Source: Pseudomonas orientalis (lineage in GTDB: Bacteria; Pseudomonadota; Gammaproteobacteria; Pseudomonadales; Pseudomonadaceae). Taken from it: a stretch of DNA of 64,000 nucleotides. Below the pieces are notes generated by a model that saw nothing but the letters and a program-made list of their open reading frames with translations, did no database searches and was not told where the DNA came from. Location of the stretch: positions 961,001 through 1,025,000 of the forward strand of contig NZ_CP094351.1 of NCBI RefSeq assembly GCF_022807995.1, given 5' to 3'. Position numbers and translations under genes: made by a program. Positions 11,101 to 20,206 of the stretch are shown here, piece after piece. Each line of letters opens with the position of its first letter. Within the stretch, counting starts at the first letter, position 1.

Positions 11101-11918
11101 CCTTGGATATCGCCATCGATCAACTGTTCCAGGGCCCGGACCTGGTCGGCGCGTGGTCGTTGAAAATCCGCCCGACCGCCAAGGGCCTGGCCTTCAACAA
11201 CCTGAACCTGGGCCTCAAGGGCATGCAACTCAACGGTGCCGGTGGTTGGGAAGGCGCGCCGGGGGCCAGCAGCAGTTGGTACAAAGGGCGACTGGACGGC
11301 AAGAACATTGCCGACGTGCTCAAAGGCTGGGGATTTGCGCCCACGGTGACCAGCGAGGATTTTCATCTGGACGTGGATGGTCGCTGGCCGGGTTCGCCGG
11401 CCTGGGTCGGGCCGAAGCGGTTCTCCGGTAGTCTGGACGCGGCGTTCCGCAAAGGCCAGTTCGTGGAAGTGGAAGGTGGCGCCCAGGCGCTGCGGGTGTT
11501 CGGCCTGCTTAACTTCAACTCCATTGGCCGCCGTTTGCGCCTGGACTTCTCCGACTTGCTCGGCAAGGGCTTGAGCTATGACCGGGTCAAGGGCTTGCTG
11601 GCGGCCAGTGATGGTGTGTTCGTGACCCGTGAGCCCATCACCATGACCGGGCCGTCCACCAACCTTGAGCTCAACGGCACCCTGGACCTGGTGGCGGACC
11701 GCGTCGATGCCAAATTGCTGGTGACCCTGCCGGTTACCAACAACCTGCCCATCGCGGCATTGATCGTCGGCGCGCCGGCCATTGGCGGTGCGTTGTTCCT
11801 GATCGACAAGTTGATCGGAGACCGGGTGTCGCGCTTCGCCAGTGTGCAGTACACCGTGCAAGGCCCCTGGAAAGACCCGAAAATCACCTTCGACAAGCCA
11901 TTTGAAAAACCAAACTGA
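8103..11918 (+). CDS. yhdP: YhdP-family AsmA-like intermembrane lipid transport protein
   Basis: YhdP, TamB and YdbH are AsmA-like bridge proteins thought to carry phospholipids across the periplasm to the outer membrane. The 1271-residue product has an N-terminal membrane helix (residues about 8-30, LTRWGLCLCALLLVVAAVYV) followed by a long beta-rich body of the DUF3971 and AsmA-C type, ending in VQYTVQGPWKDPKITFDKP. Length is close to the E. coli protein (about 1266). It follows rng by 76 bases, the order seen in many gammaproteobacteria. The region close to the C-terminus contains a hydrophobic segment near residue 1215 (NLPIAALIVGAPAIGGALFL). The family is secure; its role rests on E. coli work. 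Confidence 0.93.
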   Translation: MERLIRFFAALTRWGLCLCALLLVVAAVYVSLGRELTPLVAEYRAEVEAKAQAAVQMPLHIGSLEGRWKGFAPILLAHDVMVGEGSSALRLDQVEVVPDLWASLMAREVRIAHLQVSGLQLSVKEDKEGRWALQGLPIPDDQPLDPQQLLTRMQMVKRVSVLDSQVTLQPFDRAPVTVTYVGLNLHTGTTRQRVDARLTLPDGQPLALSLRSRMRASQWKDAEVEAYLSLPQSDWAQWIPSRLTRQWKLTQLKAGGEFWLNWANGTVQSAVVRLDSPQVKGSYAERKPVHIENLALTAYVQRSDGGLKVLFDSLAMNIGETRWESRLQLQQSLATDKDQEVWKLQADRLDLTPITPLLNALAPLPEGFAKAVEHLKATGLLRNVLVDYRPEDSTDQKVSFAANLERVGFDAYFGAPAARNVSGSISGDLGHGELRMDSKDFSLHLSPIFAKPWQYIQANARLTWTLDKQGFTLVAPYIKVLGEEGKVAADFLIRLHFDHSQEDYMDLRVGMVDGDGRFTPKYLPAVLSPALDEWLRTAILKGAVDEGFFQYQGSLSHNALPASRNISLFFKVHDAELAFQPGWPHVSKVNGEVFVEESGVRILASKGQLLDTQVKDVYVNIPHAPAGQDSHLLLTGGFSGGLGDGLKILQEAPIGTASTFAGWKGEGNLQGSLDLDVPLAKGTEPKIVVDFKTDKARLQLAEPTLDLTQLKGDFRFDSAKGLSGQSISAQAFDRPITAQIFAEGKPGAISTRVTAKGQVTVKRLTDWLKISQPLPVSGDIPYQLQVILDGADSQLMVDSNLKGVAVDLPAPFGMPASQGRDSTFRMTLQGAERRYWFDYGELANFTFAAPPDNFNDGRGELFLGDGDAVLPGAKGLRVRGVLSELDVDPWRKLANRYAGNDPGGSARQLLSGADFKVGKLTGFGTRFDQVKLQLDRKPVAWGLQFDSQQAKGTVNLPDAKGAPIAVNLQYVKLPAVDPTVQADENAPDPLADIDPKDIPALDIAIDQLFQGPDLVGAWSLKIRPTAKGLAFNNLNLGLKGMQLNGAGGWEGAPGASSSWYKGRLDGKNIADVLKGWGFAPTVTSEDFHLDVDGRWPGSPAWVGPKRFSGSLDAAFRKGQFVEVEGGAQALRVFGLLNFNSIGRRLRLDFSDLLGKGLSYDRVKGLLAASDGVFVTREPITMTGPSTNLELNGTLDLVADRVDAKLLVTLPVTNNLPIAALIVGAPAIGGALFLIDKLIGDRVSRFASVQYTVQGPWKDPKITFDKPFEKPN

Positions 11919-11966
11919 GAGGCTGTGGAGTAGCATGGCCGCATGTCCTTTACGGAGTGTCGGCCC

Positions 11967-12815
11967 ATGTCCTTTGCGGTAATTCAAATGGTCAGCCAGA
12001 GTGATGTCCCGGCTAACCTGGCCCAGGCACGCCGCCTGCTGGAACGCGCGGCGGCGGATGGCGCCAGGCTTGCAGTACTGCCGGAGAACTTCGCCGCCAT
12101 GGGCCGCCGTGACATGGCCGATATCGGTCGCGCCGAAGCCTTGGGTGAAGGCCCGATCCTCCCATGGTTGAAACAGACCGCCCGCGACCTCACCTTATGG
12201 ATAGTGGCCGGCACAATACCGTTGCCACCCAGGGATCAGCCGGACGCCAAGCCCAACGCCTGCTCGCTGCTGCTCGACGACCGTGGTGAAATCGTTGCCC
12301 GTTACGACAAGCTGCACTTGTTCGATGTGGATGTGGCGGACGCCCGAGGTCGCTATCGCGAATCCGACGACTATGCTTTCGGAAGCAACGTGGTAGTGGC
12401 GGATACACCCGTGGGGCGCTTGGGGCTGACAGTATGTTATGACCTGCGCTTCCCCGAGCTGTACAGCGAGTTGCGTGCGGCCGGGGCTGAGTTGATCAGT
12501 GCGCCCTCGGCGTTTACAGCGGTGACCGGGGCTGCGCATTGGGATGTGCTGATTCGCGCGCGGGCCATCGAGACCCAGTGTTACCTGCTGGCGGCCGCCC
12601 AGGGTGGTGTGCACCCTGGGCCACGGGAAACCCATGGGCACGCGGCGATTATCGACCCCTGGGGGCGCGTGCTGGTCCAACAAGATCAGGGCGAAGCGGT
12701 GCTGGTGGCCGAACGCGACAGCAATGAACAGGCGTCGATACGGACGCGCATGCCGGTGGTCAACCACCGGCGCTTTTTCTCGCAGGGCGCACAGCGACCT
12801 GCTTCAGAACGATGA
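11967..12815 (+). CDS. Carbon-nitrogen hydrolase (nitrilase superfamily, Nit1/omega-amidase-like)
   Basis: This is a nitrilase-superfamily amidase. The Glu-Lys-Cys triad is visible: the Glu in LAVLPENFA, the Lys in [10 protein letters not shown], and the Cys in [13 protein letters not shown]. The [18 protein letters not shown] segment is typical of the Nit1 branch, some members of which deaminate damaged glutathione. The substrate cannot be read from the sequence. I start at 11967 ([11 protein letters not shown]) after GGAG; an in-frame ATG at 11943 would add eight residues. It lies 48 bases after yhdP and 16 bases before tldD, so it is probably cotranscribed with both. At 282 residues it is the normal size. 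Confidence 0.9.
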   Translation: MSFAVIQMVSQSDVPANLAQARRLLERAAADGARLAVLPENFAAMGRRDMADIGRAEALGEGPILPWLKQTARDLTLWIVAGTIPLPPRDQPDAKPNACSLLLDDRGEIVARYDKLHLFDVDVADARGRYRESDDYAFGSNVVVADTPVGRLGLTVCYDLRFPELYSELRAAGAELISAPSAFTAVTGAAHWDVLIRARAIETQCYLLAAAQGGVHPGPRETHGHAAIIDPWGRVLVQQDQGEAVLVAERDSNEQASIRTRMPVVNHRRFFSQGAQRPASER

Positions 12816-12831
12816 ATTTAAGGCCAAACCT

Positions 12832-14274
12832 ATGAGCGAGTTGTTGTCCTCAGTCAGTGAACATCTCCTGGCACCCGGTGGCGTGACCATCGAAAATCTG
12901 CAAACCGTGCTGGGCGATCTGGCCGGACCGGGGATCGACGCGGCCGACCTGTATTTCCAGGGGCAGATTTCCGAGTCCTGGGCGCTGGAAGACGGCATCG
13001 TCAAGGAAGGCAGTTTCAACCTTGACCAGGGTGTAGGGGTTCGCGCGCAATCGGGCGAAAAAACCGGTTTTGCCTACAGCAACGCCATTACCCTGGAGGC
13101 CTTGGGCCTGGCGGCGCGTGCGGCGCGCTCGATCTCCCGCGCGGGCCAGAACGGCACGGTGCAGGCGTTCAGTACCCAGGACGTGGCGCAGTTGTACGCG
13201 CCGGATAATCCGCTGGAAGTGATCAGTCGCGCGGAAAAGGTCGAGCTGCTCAAGCGTGTTGACGCGGCTACGCGTGCCCTGGACCCGCGCATCCAGCAGG
13301 TCACCGTGAGCATGGCCGGTGTGTGGGAGCGCATCCTTGTCGCGTCCACTGACGGCGGCCTGGCGGCCGATGTGCGGCCACTGGTGCGTTTCAACGTGAG
13401 TGTGATCGTCGAGCAGAACGGTCGCCGCGAACGCGGTGGCCATGGCGGCGGCGGGCGTACCGACTACCGTTATTTCCTCGCCGAGGACCGCGCCATGGGC
13501 TACGCCCGTGAGGCGCTGCGCCAGGCGCTGGTCAACCTGGAAGCGATTCCGGCGCCGGCCGGTACCCTGCCGGTGGTGCTGGGCTCGGGTTGGTCCGGTG
13601 TGTTGCTGCACGAAGCCGTGGGTCATGGGCTGGAAGGCGACTTCAATCGCAAGGGCAGCTCCGCCTACAGCGGGCGCATGGGCGAGAGGGTCGCATCCAA
13701 GCTGTGCACCATTGTCGATGACGGCACCCTGGCCGGTCGGCGTGGTTCGTTGAGCGTGGATGACGAAGGGACGCCGACCGAGTGCACCACCCTGATCGAA
13801 AACGGCGTGCTCAAGGGCTATATGCAAGACAAGCTCAACGCTCGCCTGATGGGCGTGGCGCGCACCGGCAACGGTCGCCGCGAATCCTATGCCCACCTGC
13901 CGATGCCACGCATGACCAACACCTACATGCTCGGTGGCGAAAGCGATCCGGCAGAAATCATTGCTTCGGTGAAGCGCGGCATCTACTGCGCCAACCTTGG
14001 TGGCGGGCAGGTGGATATCACCAGCGGCAAGTTCGTGTTCTCCACCAGCGAGGCGTATTTGATCGAAGACGGCAAGATTACCGCACCGGTCAAGGGCGCG
14101 ACATTGATCGGCAATGGGCCGGAGGCCATGAGCAAGGTGTCGATGGTCGGTAACGACCTGTCGCTGGACAGCGGCGTGGGTACGTGCGGGAAGGATGGGC
14201 AGTCGGTGCCGGTGGGCGTGGGCCAGCCAACCTTGAAAATCGATGCGATCACCGTGGGTGGCACGGGGTCGTAA
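12832..14274 (+). CDS. tldD: Metalloprotease TldD
   Basis: TldD is the catalytic subunit of the TldD/TldE (PmbA) protease, which degrades unfolded peptides and processes microcin B17 and CcdA in E. coli. The 480-residue product carries the metal-binding motif [11 protein letters not shown] (H260, E261, H265), with further ligands expected in its C-terminal barrel. The ATG at 12832 ([13 protein letters not shown]) is supported by alignment to family starts; the reading frame upstream is open into the preceding gene and must not be included. Its partner pmbA lies 675 bases downstream, beyond the inverted gene yjgA. Confidence 0.96.
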   Translation: MSELLSSVSEHLLAPGGVTIENLQTVLGDLAGPGIDAADLYFQGQISESWALEDGIVKEGSFNLDQGVGVRAQSGEKTGFAYSNAITLEALGLAARAARSISRAGQNGTVQAFSTQDVAQLYAPDNPLEVISRAEKVELLKRVDAATRALDPRIQQVTVSMAGVWERILVASTDGGLAADVRPLVRFNVSVIVEQNGRRERGGHGGGGRTDYRYFLAEDRAMGYAREALRQALVNLEAIPAPAGTLPVVLGSGWSGVLLHEAVGHGLEGDFNRKGSSAYSGRMGERVASKLCTIVDDGTLAGRRGSLSVDDEGTPTECTTLIENGVLKGYMQDKLNARLMGVARTGNGRRESYAHLPMPRMTNTYMLGGESDPAEIIASVKRGIYCANLGGGQVDITSGKFVFSTSEAYLIEDGKITAPVKGATLIGNGPEAMSKVSMVGNDLSLDSGVGTCGKDGQSVPVGVGQPTLKIDAITVGGTGS

Positions 14275-14319
14275 GCCGTGGAGCTTCGGGTGGCGAAGGC
14301 CGCCACCCGGGGAAGAGGA

Positions 14320-14841
14320 TCAGCGCAGACCGCGTTGAGTCTCGTCCAGCTCACGGATGTATTTGAAGATTTTACGGCTGGTGGCCGGCGCCTTGTTATG
14401 CGCCTGCTCGTGCTGGGCCTGACGGATCAGGGAGCGCAATTGCTGGCGGTCCGCGTCCGGATAGTCCAGCACGAATTTCTCCAGCACGGCGTCATCGCCC
14501 GAGATCAGGCGGTCACGCCAGCGCTCCAGGTTATGGAAGCGTTCGTTGTACTGGCGAGTGGAGGCATCGGTTTGATCGAGCAAGGCCAGAATGGCGTCAG
14601 TGTCCTGATCGCGCATCAGCTTGCCGATAAACATGATGTGCCGTTTGCGCGCGATATTCGCGGTGTGCTTAGGCGCATCGGCCAAGGCCCGACGCATTTC
14701 GTCGGTCAGTGGCAGTTTGGCAATCAAGTCTTTCTTGAGCGTTGTAAGGCGCTCGCCGAGGTCAACCAGAGCATGCAGCTCGCGTTTGACCTGGGTTTTG
14801 CTTTTCTCCCCATCGAGGGAGTCGTCGTAAGAATCAACCAT
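14320..14841 (-). CDS. yjgA: Ribosome biogenesis factor YjgA/DarP (DUF615)
   Basis: YjgA (DarP) binds late 50S assembly intermediates and promotes peptidyl-transferase-centre maturation. The 173-residue product is highly charged and helical, starts [20 protein letters not shown] and includes [17 protein letters not shown], both typical of DUF615. An in-frame Met five codons upstream is less likely because the family begins at MVDSYDD. The gene is transcribed against tldD and pmbA, between which it lies. As I recall this arrangement is conserved in Pseudomonas. Confidence 0.93.
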   Translation of the reverse strand: MVDSYDDSLDGEKSKTQVKRELHALVDLGERLTTLKKDLIAKLPLTDEMRRALADAPKHTANIARKRHIMFIGKLMRDQDTDAILALLDQTDASTRQYNERFHNLERWRDRLISGDDAVLEKFVLDYPDADRQQLRSLIRQAQHEQAHNKAPATSRKIFKYIRELDETQRGLR

Positions 14842-14949
14842 GGTGGCAGTCCGCAAAGAAACGCCGCCATGATAACCAGTCGGGGGCCGCTTGTCCGGCC
14901 CGGTCGCTCGATGGCCTTAACCGAGAGCAGAATTTGAGTGGAGAAAACC

Positions 14950-16296
14950 ATGAGTGCAGCCCAAAGCGTCGGTCCGCAAGCGTTACCGGCACTGCAGGAA
15001 CAAGTCGAGCAGATCCTTGCCGAGGCCAAGCGCCAGGGGGCCAGCGCCTGTGAGGTAGCGGTGTCGCTGGAACAGGGGCTGTCGACTTCGGTGCGTCAGC
15101 GGGAAGTGGAAACCGTTGAGTTCAATCGCGACCAGGGGTTTGGTATTACCTTGTACGTGGGCCAGCGTAAAGGCTCGGCCAGTACGTCGGCCAGTGGCCC
15201 GGAGGCGATTCGTGAAACCGTCGCCGCCGCCCTGGCAATCGCCAAGCACACCTCCGAGGATGAGAGCTCGGGCTTGGCCGACAAAGCGTTGATGGCCAAG
15301 GATCTGCAGGACTTCGATCTGTTCCACGCCTGGGACATCACGCCCGAGCAAGCCATCGAACAGGCGCTGACCTGCGAGGCGGCGGCGTTCGACGCCGATG
15401 TTCGCATCAAAAACGCCGACGGCACCACGCTGAGTACCCACCAGGGCTGCCGTGTCTACGGCAACAGCCATGGATTCATCGGCGGCTATGCCTCTACCCG
15501 TCACAGCTTGAGCTGCGTGATGATCGCTGAGGCCGATGGCCAGATGCAGCGTGATTACTGGTACGACGTGAACCGTCAGGGTGAGTTGCTGGCAGACCCG
15601 GTCAGCATTGGCCAGCGTGCTGCGCAACGTGCAGCCAGCCGTCTGGGCGCGCGGCCGGTGCCCACATGCGAAGTGCCGGTGCTGTTTTCCGCCGAATTGG
15701 CCGGTGGCTTGTTCGGCAGTTTTCTCGGAGCGATTTCCGGCGGCAACCTCTATCGTAAATCTTCCTTTCTGGAAGGCGCGATCGGCCAGACGCTGTTTCC
15801 TGAATGGCTGACCATCGATGAGCGGCCGCACCTCATGCGCGCCATGGGCAGCACCTCGTTCGACGGCGATGGCCTGGCCACCTATGCCAAGCCGTTCGTC
15901 GAGAACGGCGAGTTGGTGTCTTATGTCTTGGGCACCTACGCGGGCCGCAAGCTTGGCCTGCCCAGCACCGCCAACTCCGGCGGCGTCCACAACCTGTTCG
16001 TGACCCATGGCGATGAAGACCAGGCGGCGCTGTTGCGTCGCATGGGACGCGGCCTGCTGGTGACCGAACTGATGGGCCACGGCCTGAACATGGTGACGGG
16101 TGACTATTCTCGTGGCGCGGCGGGGTTCTGGGTGGAAAACGGCGAGATTCAGTTCGCCGTCCAGGAAGTGACGATCGCCGGCAACATGCGCGATATGTTC
16201 AAGCAGATCGTTGCAGTGGGGAATGATCTGGAGCTGCGCAGCAATATCCGCACGGGCTCCGTATTGATCGAACGGATGACGGTCGCCGGTAGCTGA
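14950..16296 (+). CDS. pmbA: TldE/PmbA metalloprotease subunit
   Basis: PmbA (TldE) is the non-catalytic partner of TldD in the heterodimeric protease. The 448-residue product matches the E. coli length (450) and shows the conserved core GSFLGAISGGNLYRKSSFL and the C-terminal TIAGNMRDMFKQIVAVGND. It has no HExxxH metal site in the position occupied in TldD, as expected. The start is the ATG at 14950, not the in-frame GTG at 14938. It is followed by a strong intrinsic terminator. Confidence 0.95.
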   Translation: MSAAQSVGPQALPALQEQVEQILAEAKRQGASACEVAVSLEQGLSTSVRQREVETVEFNRDQGFGITLYVGQRKGSASTSASGPEAIRETVAAALAIAKHTSEDESSGLADKALMAKDLQDFDLFHAWDITPEQAIEQALTCEAAAFDADVRIKNADGTTLSTHQGCRVYGNSHGFIGGYASTRHSLSCVMIAEADGQMQRDYWYDVNRQGELLADPVSIGQRAAQRAASRLGARPVPTCEVPVLFSAELAGGLFGSFLGAISGGNLYRKSSFLEGAIGQTLFPEWLTIDERPHLMRAMGSTSFDGDGLATYAKPFVENGELVSYVLGTYAGRKLGLPSTANSGGVHNLFVTHGDEDQAALLRRMGRGLLVTELMGHGLNMVTGDYSRGAAGFWVENGEIQFAVQEVTIAGNMRDMFKQIVAVGNDLELRSNIRTGSVLIERMTVAGS

Positions 16297-16312
16297 CCTG
16301 CGACGCGTCACC

Positions 16313-16352
16313 AAAAAAGGCGCGCCATCTCGATGATGGCGCGCCTTTTTTT
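16313..16352. terminator. Intrinsic terminator after pmbA
   Basis: An 11-bp GC-rich stem, GGCGCGCCATC with GATGGCGCGCC, is followed by seven or more T residues and preceded by six A residues, so it could work on either strand. It ends the tldD/pmbA side and isolates the Fur-controlled operon downstream. Confidence 0.92.
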
Positions 16353-16409
16353 GGGGCTCTGTAAGGCGAGTTCAACCTGCCGTTCTTGTTTTGATTCTTA
16401 ATATCATTT

Positions 16410-16428
16410 AATAATGAATATCATTACT
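16410..16428. promoter_or_regulatory. Fur box upstream of fagA
   Basis: AATAATGAATATCATTACT matches 14 of the 19 positions of the consensus GATAATGATAATCATTATC. A second overlapping half-site, TAATATCATTTAATAATG, lies just upstream (about 16399-16416). The site sits 16 bases before the fagA ATG, so Fur with iron would block transcription. The AT-rich patch stands out from its surroundings. Confidence 0.88.
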
Positions 16429-16443
16429 GGATGAGTGTGGATC

Positions 16444-16839
16444 ATGAGTTCTGTCTTGCATGAGGACCCGTACCTGGAAAGTTGGCGGTGGATGAGTCGT
16501 CAGATCCGCTGCGGGCTCGACCCCAATGAACCTCGCCTGATCGAACATTACCTCAATGAGGGGCGTTACCTGGCGTGTTGCACCGCGACCCACCCGTGGA
16601 CGATCGCCGAAACCTCATTTCGCCTGCTCATCGACACCGCCAACGATATCGCGCTGCCCTGGCATTGGCGCTCCCTGTGTCTGGACCAGGCCTGGCGCCC
16701 GCTGCGTGACCTGGAAAAACTCTCTCACTGCGCCTGCCGGCTCAAGCGCTGGCAGGCGTTCGCCTGGCAATTGGCGACCTGCCAATTACTGCCATCTCTC
16801 TCTTTCTCCGATGTGGTGCAAGGATCCAACGATGAGTAA
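16444..16839 (+). CDS. fagA: FagA protein (Fur-associated gene A)
   Basis: This 131-residue protein is the homologue of P. aeruginosa FagA, first gene of the iron-repressed fagA-fumC-orf-sodA operon. Its biochemical function is unknown. It is soluble-looking and rich in Trp, Leu and Cys, with repeated W-R-x-L patterns (ESWRWMSRQIRCGL, WHWRSLCLDQAWRPL) and seven cysteines, several in a CTATHPW or HCACRLKRW context that could bind a metal (inference). The ATG at 16444 follows a Fur box. The stop overlaps the fumC start by eight bases, so the two are translationally coupled. Confidence 0.85.
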   Translation: MSSVLHEDPYLESWRWMSRQIRCGLDPNEPRLIEHYLNEGRYLACCTATHPWTIAETSFRLLIDTANDIALPWHWRSLCLDQAWRPLRDLEKLSHCACRLKRWQAFAWQLATCQLLPSLSFSDVVQGSNDE

Positions 16840-18208
16840 CACACGTATCGAACGCGACAGCATGGGCGAACTGCAAGTCCCCGCCGAGGCCCTGTACGGC
16901 GCGCAAACCCAGCGCGCGGTGAACAACTTTCCGATCAGCCACCAACGCATGCCGGCGCAATTCATTCGCGCGCTGATCCTGGCCAAGGCCGCCGCCGCCA
17001 GGGCCAACGTCGACCTCAAGCAAATCAGCGAAGGGCAGGGCAAGGCCATTGTCGATGCCGCCCAGGGCTTGTTGGAAGGCGACTACATGCAGCACTTTCC
17101 GGTGGATATCTTCCAGACCGGCTCCGGCACCAGTTCCAACATGAACGCCAACGAAGTGATTGCAACCCTGGCCAGCCGCTTGCTGGGCGAGGTGGTAAAC
17201 CCCAACGACCACGTCAATTGCGGGCAAAGCAGCAATGACATCATTCCGACCACTATTCATGTCAGCGCCGCGCTGGTGCTGCACGAGCAGACACTGCCGG
17301 CCTTGCTGCACCTGGTGCAGGTGATCGAGCAAAAAGCCGAAGCGGTCCACCCGTTTATCAAGACCGGTCGTACCCATTTGATGGACGCCATGCCAGTGCG
17401 CATGAGCCAGGTGCTCAATGGCTGGGCGCAGCAACTCAAGGCCAATATCGGCCACTTGCAGGACCTGTTGCCGGCGCTGCAGGCGCTGGCCCAAGGGGGC
17501 ACGGCTGTAGGTACCGGCATTAATGCGCACCCTGAGTTTTCCGCACGCTTCAGCGGGCACCTGAGCCACCTGACCCAGGTGAAGTTCACGCCGGGCAAGA
17601 ACCTGTTTGCGTTGATTGGCTCCCAGGACACCGCCGTCGCCGTCTCCGGTCAGTTGAAAGCCACCGCCGTCTCGCTGATGAAGATCGCCAATGACCTGCG
17701 CTGGATGAACTCCGGCCCGCTGGCCGGCCTCGGCGAAATCGAGCTCGAAGGCCTGCAGCCGGGTTCTTCGATCATGCCGGGTAAGGTCAATCCGGTGATC
17801 CCCGAGGCCACGGCCATGGTGGCCGCCCAGGTCATCGGCAACGACACGGTGATTACCGTGGCCGGCCAATCGGGTAACTTCGAGCTGAACGTGATGCTGC
17901 CGATCATCGCCCAGAACCTGCTCAGTAGCCTGGAGCTGCTGGCCAACGCCAGTCGTTTGCTGGCGGACAAGGCCATCGCCAGCTTCAAGGTCAACGAAGC
18001 GAAGCTCAAGGAGGCGTTGTCGCGCAACCCGATTCTGGTGACCGCCCTCAATCCGATCATTGGTTACCAAAAGGCCGCCGAAATCGCCAAACAGGCTTAT
18101 CGGCAGGGCCGTCCGGTCATCGATGTCGCCCTCGAACACACCGACCTGCCGCGCAGCCAACTGGAAGTCCTGCTGGATCCGGAAAAGCTCACGGCTGGCG
18201 GCGTGTAG
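16832..18208 (+). CDS. fumC: Class II fumarate hydratase FumC (iron-independent)
   Basis: FumC interconverts fumarate and malate in the TCA cycle without an iron-sulfur cluster, so it replaces iron-dependent fumarases when iron is short or oxidants are present. The 458-residue product has the superfamily signature GSSIMPGKVNP (about residues 311-321), the TGRTHLMDAMPV segment with the catalytic-site His (H182) and TGSGTSSNMNANEV. It overlaps fagA by eight bases and is followed after 28 bases by the next gene. The Fur box and neighbours fit its iron-sparing role. The long upstream extension of the open frame is not part of the gene. Confidence 0.97.
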   Translation: MSNTRIERDSMGELQVPAEALYGAQTQRAVNNFPISHQRMPAQFIRALILAKAAAARANVDLKQISEGQGKAIVDAAQGLLEGDYMQHFPVDIFQTGSGTSSNMNANEVIATLASRLLGEVVNPNDHVNCGQSSNDIIPTTIHVSAALVLHEQTLPALLHLVQVIEQKAEAVHPFIKTGRTHLMDAMPVRMSQVLNGWAQQLKANIGHLQDLLPALQALAQGGTAVGTGINAHPEFSARFSGHLSHLTQVKFTPGKNLFALIGSQDTAVAVSGQLKATAVSLMKIANDLRWMNSGPLAGLGEIELEGLQPGSSIMPGKVNPVIPEATAMVAAQVIGNDTVITVAGQSGNFELNVMLPIIAQNLLSSLELLANASRLLADKAIASFKVNEAKLKEALSRNPILVTALNPIIGYQKAAEIAKQAYRQGRPVIDVALEHTDLPRSQLEVLLDPEKLTAGGV

Positions 18209-18236
18209 ATCATCGACCCCGCTTTGGAGGTTCACC

Positions 18237-18665
18237 ATGGAGCATTGGAAACGCACGATCGAACGGGCCAATCGCTGCTTTATGGCGGGCGAGCTGGTAG
18301 ACGCCCGCGAGGCCTACCTGCAAGCCCTGGCCCTGGCCCAGGTGTTATTCGAACGCTGGGCAGATGCTGATGAGGCCGTGGCGGCTTGTGTCATTTCCCA
18401 TCACAACCTGGCAGACCTGCATCTGCGGCTGAACCAGCCCGAGGAAAGCGCGGAATACCTCTGCGCCATTCACCAGCGGCTGCTGCAGACCATGCAGGAC
18501 CCACGCCTCAGCCCGAAATTGCGCGAGGCAGCGCTGCGCCAGAGCAGCAAAACCTACGTCGAACTGTTGAATTTCATCAGTGATCACGGCGAATACCCAC
18601 GCACTCATCGCTTGCTGGGCGCTGGTGCGCCGCAACCGACCCACTCCCAATATGGAGCACATTGA
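18237..18665 (+). CDS. Conserved hypothetical protein of the fagA-sodA operon (TPR-like)
   Basis: This 142-residue protein lies between fumC and sodA, as the equivalent uncharacterised gene (PA4469, from memory) does in P. aeruginosa. It has no signal peptide or membrane segment. The sequence is all-helical with TPR-like spacing: an [22 protein letters not shown] near the start, then [21 protein letters not shown], as in a tetratricopeptide hairpin. A helper or adaptor role for the operon's enzymes is possible but untested. Its start follows GGAGG and its stop directly adjoins the sodA start. Confidence 0.85.
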   Translation: MEHWKRTIERANRCFMAGELVDAREAYLQALALAQVLFERWADADEAVAACVISHHNLADLHLRLNQPEESAEYLCAIHQRLLQTMQDPRLSPKLREAALRQSSKTYVELLNFISDHGEYPRTHRLLGAGAPQPTHSQYGAH

Positions 18666-18666
18666 T

Positions 18667-19278
18667 ATGAGCTACACCCTGCCGGCCTTGCCTTACGCCT
18701 TTGATGCGCTTGAACCCCATATCGATGCGCAAACCATGGAAATTCACTACACCAAGCACCACCAGACTTACATCAATAATCTTAATGCTGCGGTCGAGGG
18801 CACCGAGTTCGCGGGCTGGCCGGTGGAGAAGCTGGTAGCCAGCGTTGAAAAATTACCGGAGAAATTACGCGCTGCCGTGGTCAACCAAGGAGGCGGTCAT
18901 GCCAACCACTCGCTGTTCTGGGCGGTCATGTCGCCTACGGGTGGCGGAAAGCCCGAGGGTGTCCTGGGCCAGGCCATCGACGCGCAACTGGGGGGCTTCG
19001 ACAGTTTCAAGGACGCTTTCACCAAGGCGGCATTGACCCGTTTCGGCAGCGGCTGGGCCTGGTTGAGTGTGACCCCGCAAAAGACCTTGGTGGTAGAAAG
19101 CAGTGGCAACCAGGACAGCCCGTTGATGAGCGGCAACACGCCGATCCTCGGCCTGGACGTCTGGGAACACGCCTACTACCTGCTGTATCAAAACCGACGA
19201 CCGGAGTACATCAATGCATTCTATAGCGTCATCAACTGGCCGGAGGTTGCCGCGCGCTACCAGGCCGCATTGGCCTGA
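18667..19278 (+). CDS. sodA: Superoxide dismutase, manganese type
   Basis: SodA dismutates superoxide in the cytoplasm. The 203-residue product carries the metal ligands of the Fe/Mn family: His in HYTKHHQTY, His in [10 protein letters not shown], and Asp and His in [18 protein letters not shown]. The Gln in GNQDSP comes from the C-terminal domain, the mark of the manganese form rather than the iron form. It ends the Fur-repressed fagA-fumC-orf-sodA operon, so it is made when iron is scarce. The ATG follows the previous stop by one base. Confidence 0.96.
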   Translation: MSYTLPALPYAFDALEPHIDAQTMEIHYTKHHQTYINNLNAAVEGTEFAGWPVEKLVASVEKLPEKLRAAVVNQGGGHANHSLFWAVMSPTGGGKPEGVLGQAIDAQLGGFDSFKDAFTKAALTRFGSGWAWLSVTPQKTLVVESSGNQDSPLMSGNTPILGLDVWEHAYYLLYQNRRPEYINAFYSVINWPEVAARYQAALA

Positions 19279-19310
19279 CATTCACTCTATAACAAGACCT
19301 AAGGCCGACT

Positions 19311-20204
19311 ATGGGCACTGAAACCCTGGCGATTAGCAGCGTGCGATTGTTTCGCTACGCGTTTGGCTCCCTGCTTGTATTAGTCGGTACGGCTTTACTG
19401 GTGGCTCATGGCCTGGCCTGGCTCGACCTGGAGCCGCGCATCTTGCGTGCGCTCCAGGGCGGGGCGATCTGCGCGCTCGGCACCGCCCTCGGTGCAGTGC
19501 CGGTGCTGGTGATTCGCCGTATGCCGGCGGCGTTGAGCGATACCCTGCTGGGCTTTGGTGCGGGGGTCATGCTGGCGGCGACCGCTTTTTCGCTGGTGGT
19601 GCCGGGAATTGCCGCCGCAGAAAGCCTGGGGCTCTCGCCCTGGGGCGCGGGCGGCCTGATCAGCTTCGGCATCATGCTCGGTGCATTCGGGTTGTATCTG
19701 GTGGACCGCAAGGTTTCAGGCGCCAGCCCGGAAATGCTGGTGGGCACGCCGGATAAGCCGGTTATCCCGCCGCGCATCTGGCTGTTTGTGTTCGCCATTA
19801 TTGCCCACAACATTCCGGAAGGTATGGCGGTGGGTGTATCTGCCGGCGGCGGCATGGCGGATGCCGACAGCCTCGCCATGGGCATTGCCCTGCAGGACGT
19901 ACCGGAAGGCCTGGTGATTGCGCTGGTGTTGGCAGGGGCGGGGATGTCGCGGGTCAAGGCGTTTCTGATCGGCGCTGCGTCGGGTCTGGTAGAGCCGGTA
20001 TTTGCGGTGCTCTGCGCGTGGTTGGTGAGTCTGGCCGAAGTGCTGTTGCCCTTGGGGTTGGCACTGGCTGCCGGTGCGATGCTGCTGGTGGTGACCCATG
20101 AGGTCATCCCGGAGTCACGCCGCAACGGTCACGACAAGCTCGCCAGCCTGGGCTTGTGCATCGGGTTTTGCTTGATGATGGTGATGGACACGGCGTTGGG
20201 GTAG
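19311..20204 (+). CDS. ZIP-family divalent metal importer
   Basis: This 297-residue membrane protein has about eight helices and both ZIP metal-site helices: HNIPEGMAVGVS near residue 165 and QDVPEGLVIALVL near 195. ZIP proteins import zinc, iron or manganese into the cytoplasm. It lies 32 bases after sodA on the same strand with no terminator between, so it can be transcribed from the Fur promoter. Import of manganese for SodA is an attractive inference but the metal is not shown by sequence. A small inverted repeat follows its stop. Confidence 0.88.
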   Translation: MGTETLAISSVRLFRYAFGSLLVLVGTALLVAHGLAWLDLEPRILRALQGGAICALGTALGAVPVLVIRRMPAALSDTLLGFGAGVMLAATAFSLVVPGIAAAESLGLSPWGAGGLISFGIMLGAFGLYLVDRKVSGASPEMLVGTPDKPVIPPRIWLFVFAIIAHNIPEGMAVGVSAGGGMADADSLAMGIALQDVPEGLVIALVLAGAGMSRVKAFLIGAASGLVEPVFAVLCAWLVSLAEVLLPLGLALAAGAMLLVVTHEVIPESRRNGHDKLASLGLCIGFCLMMVMDTALG

Positions 20205-20206
20205 CG

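Noticed and set aside
9789..11987. Open frame of 732 residues antisense to yhdP
   Set aside because: It is a shadow of a secure gene and shows no domain; GC-rich DNA often leaves the antisense frame open.
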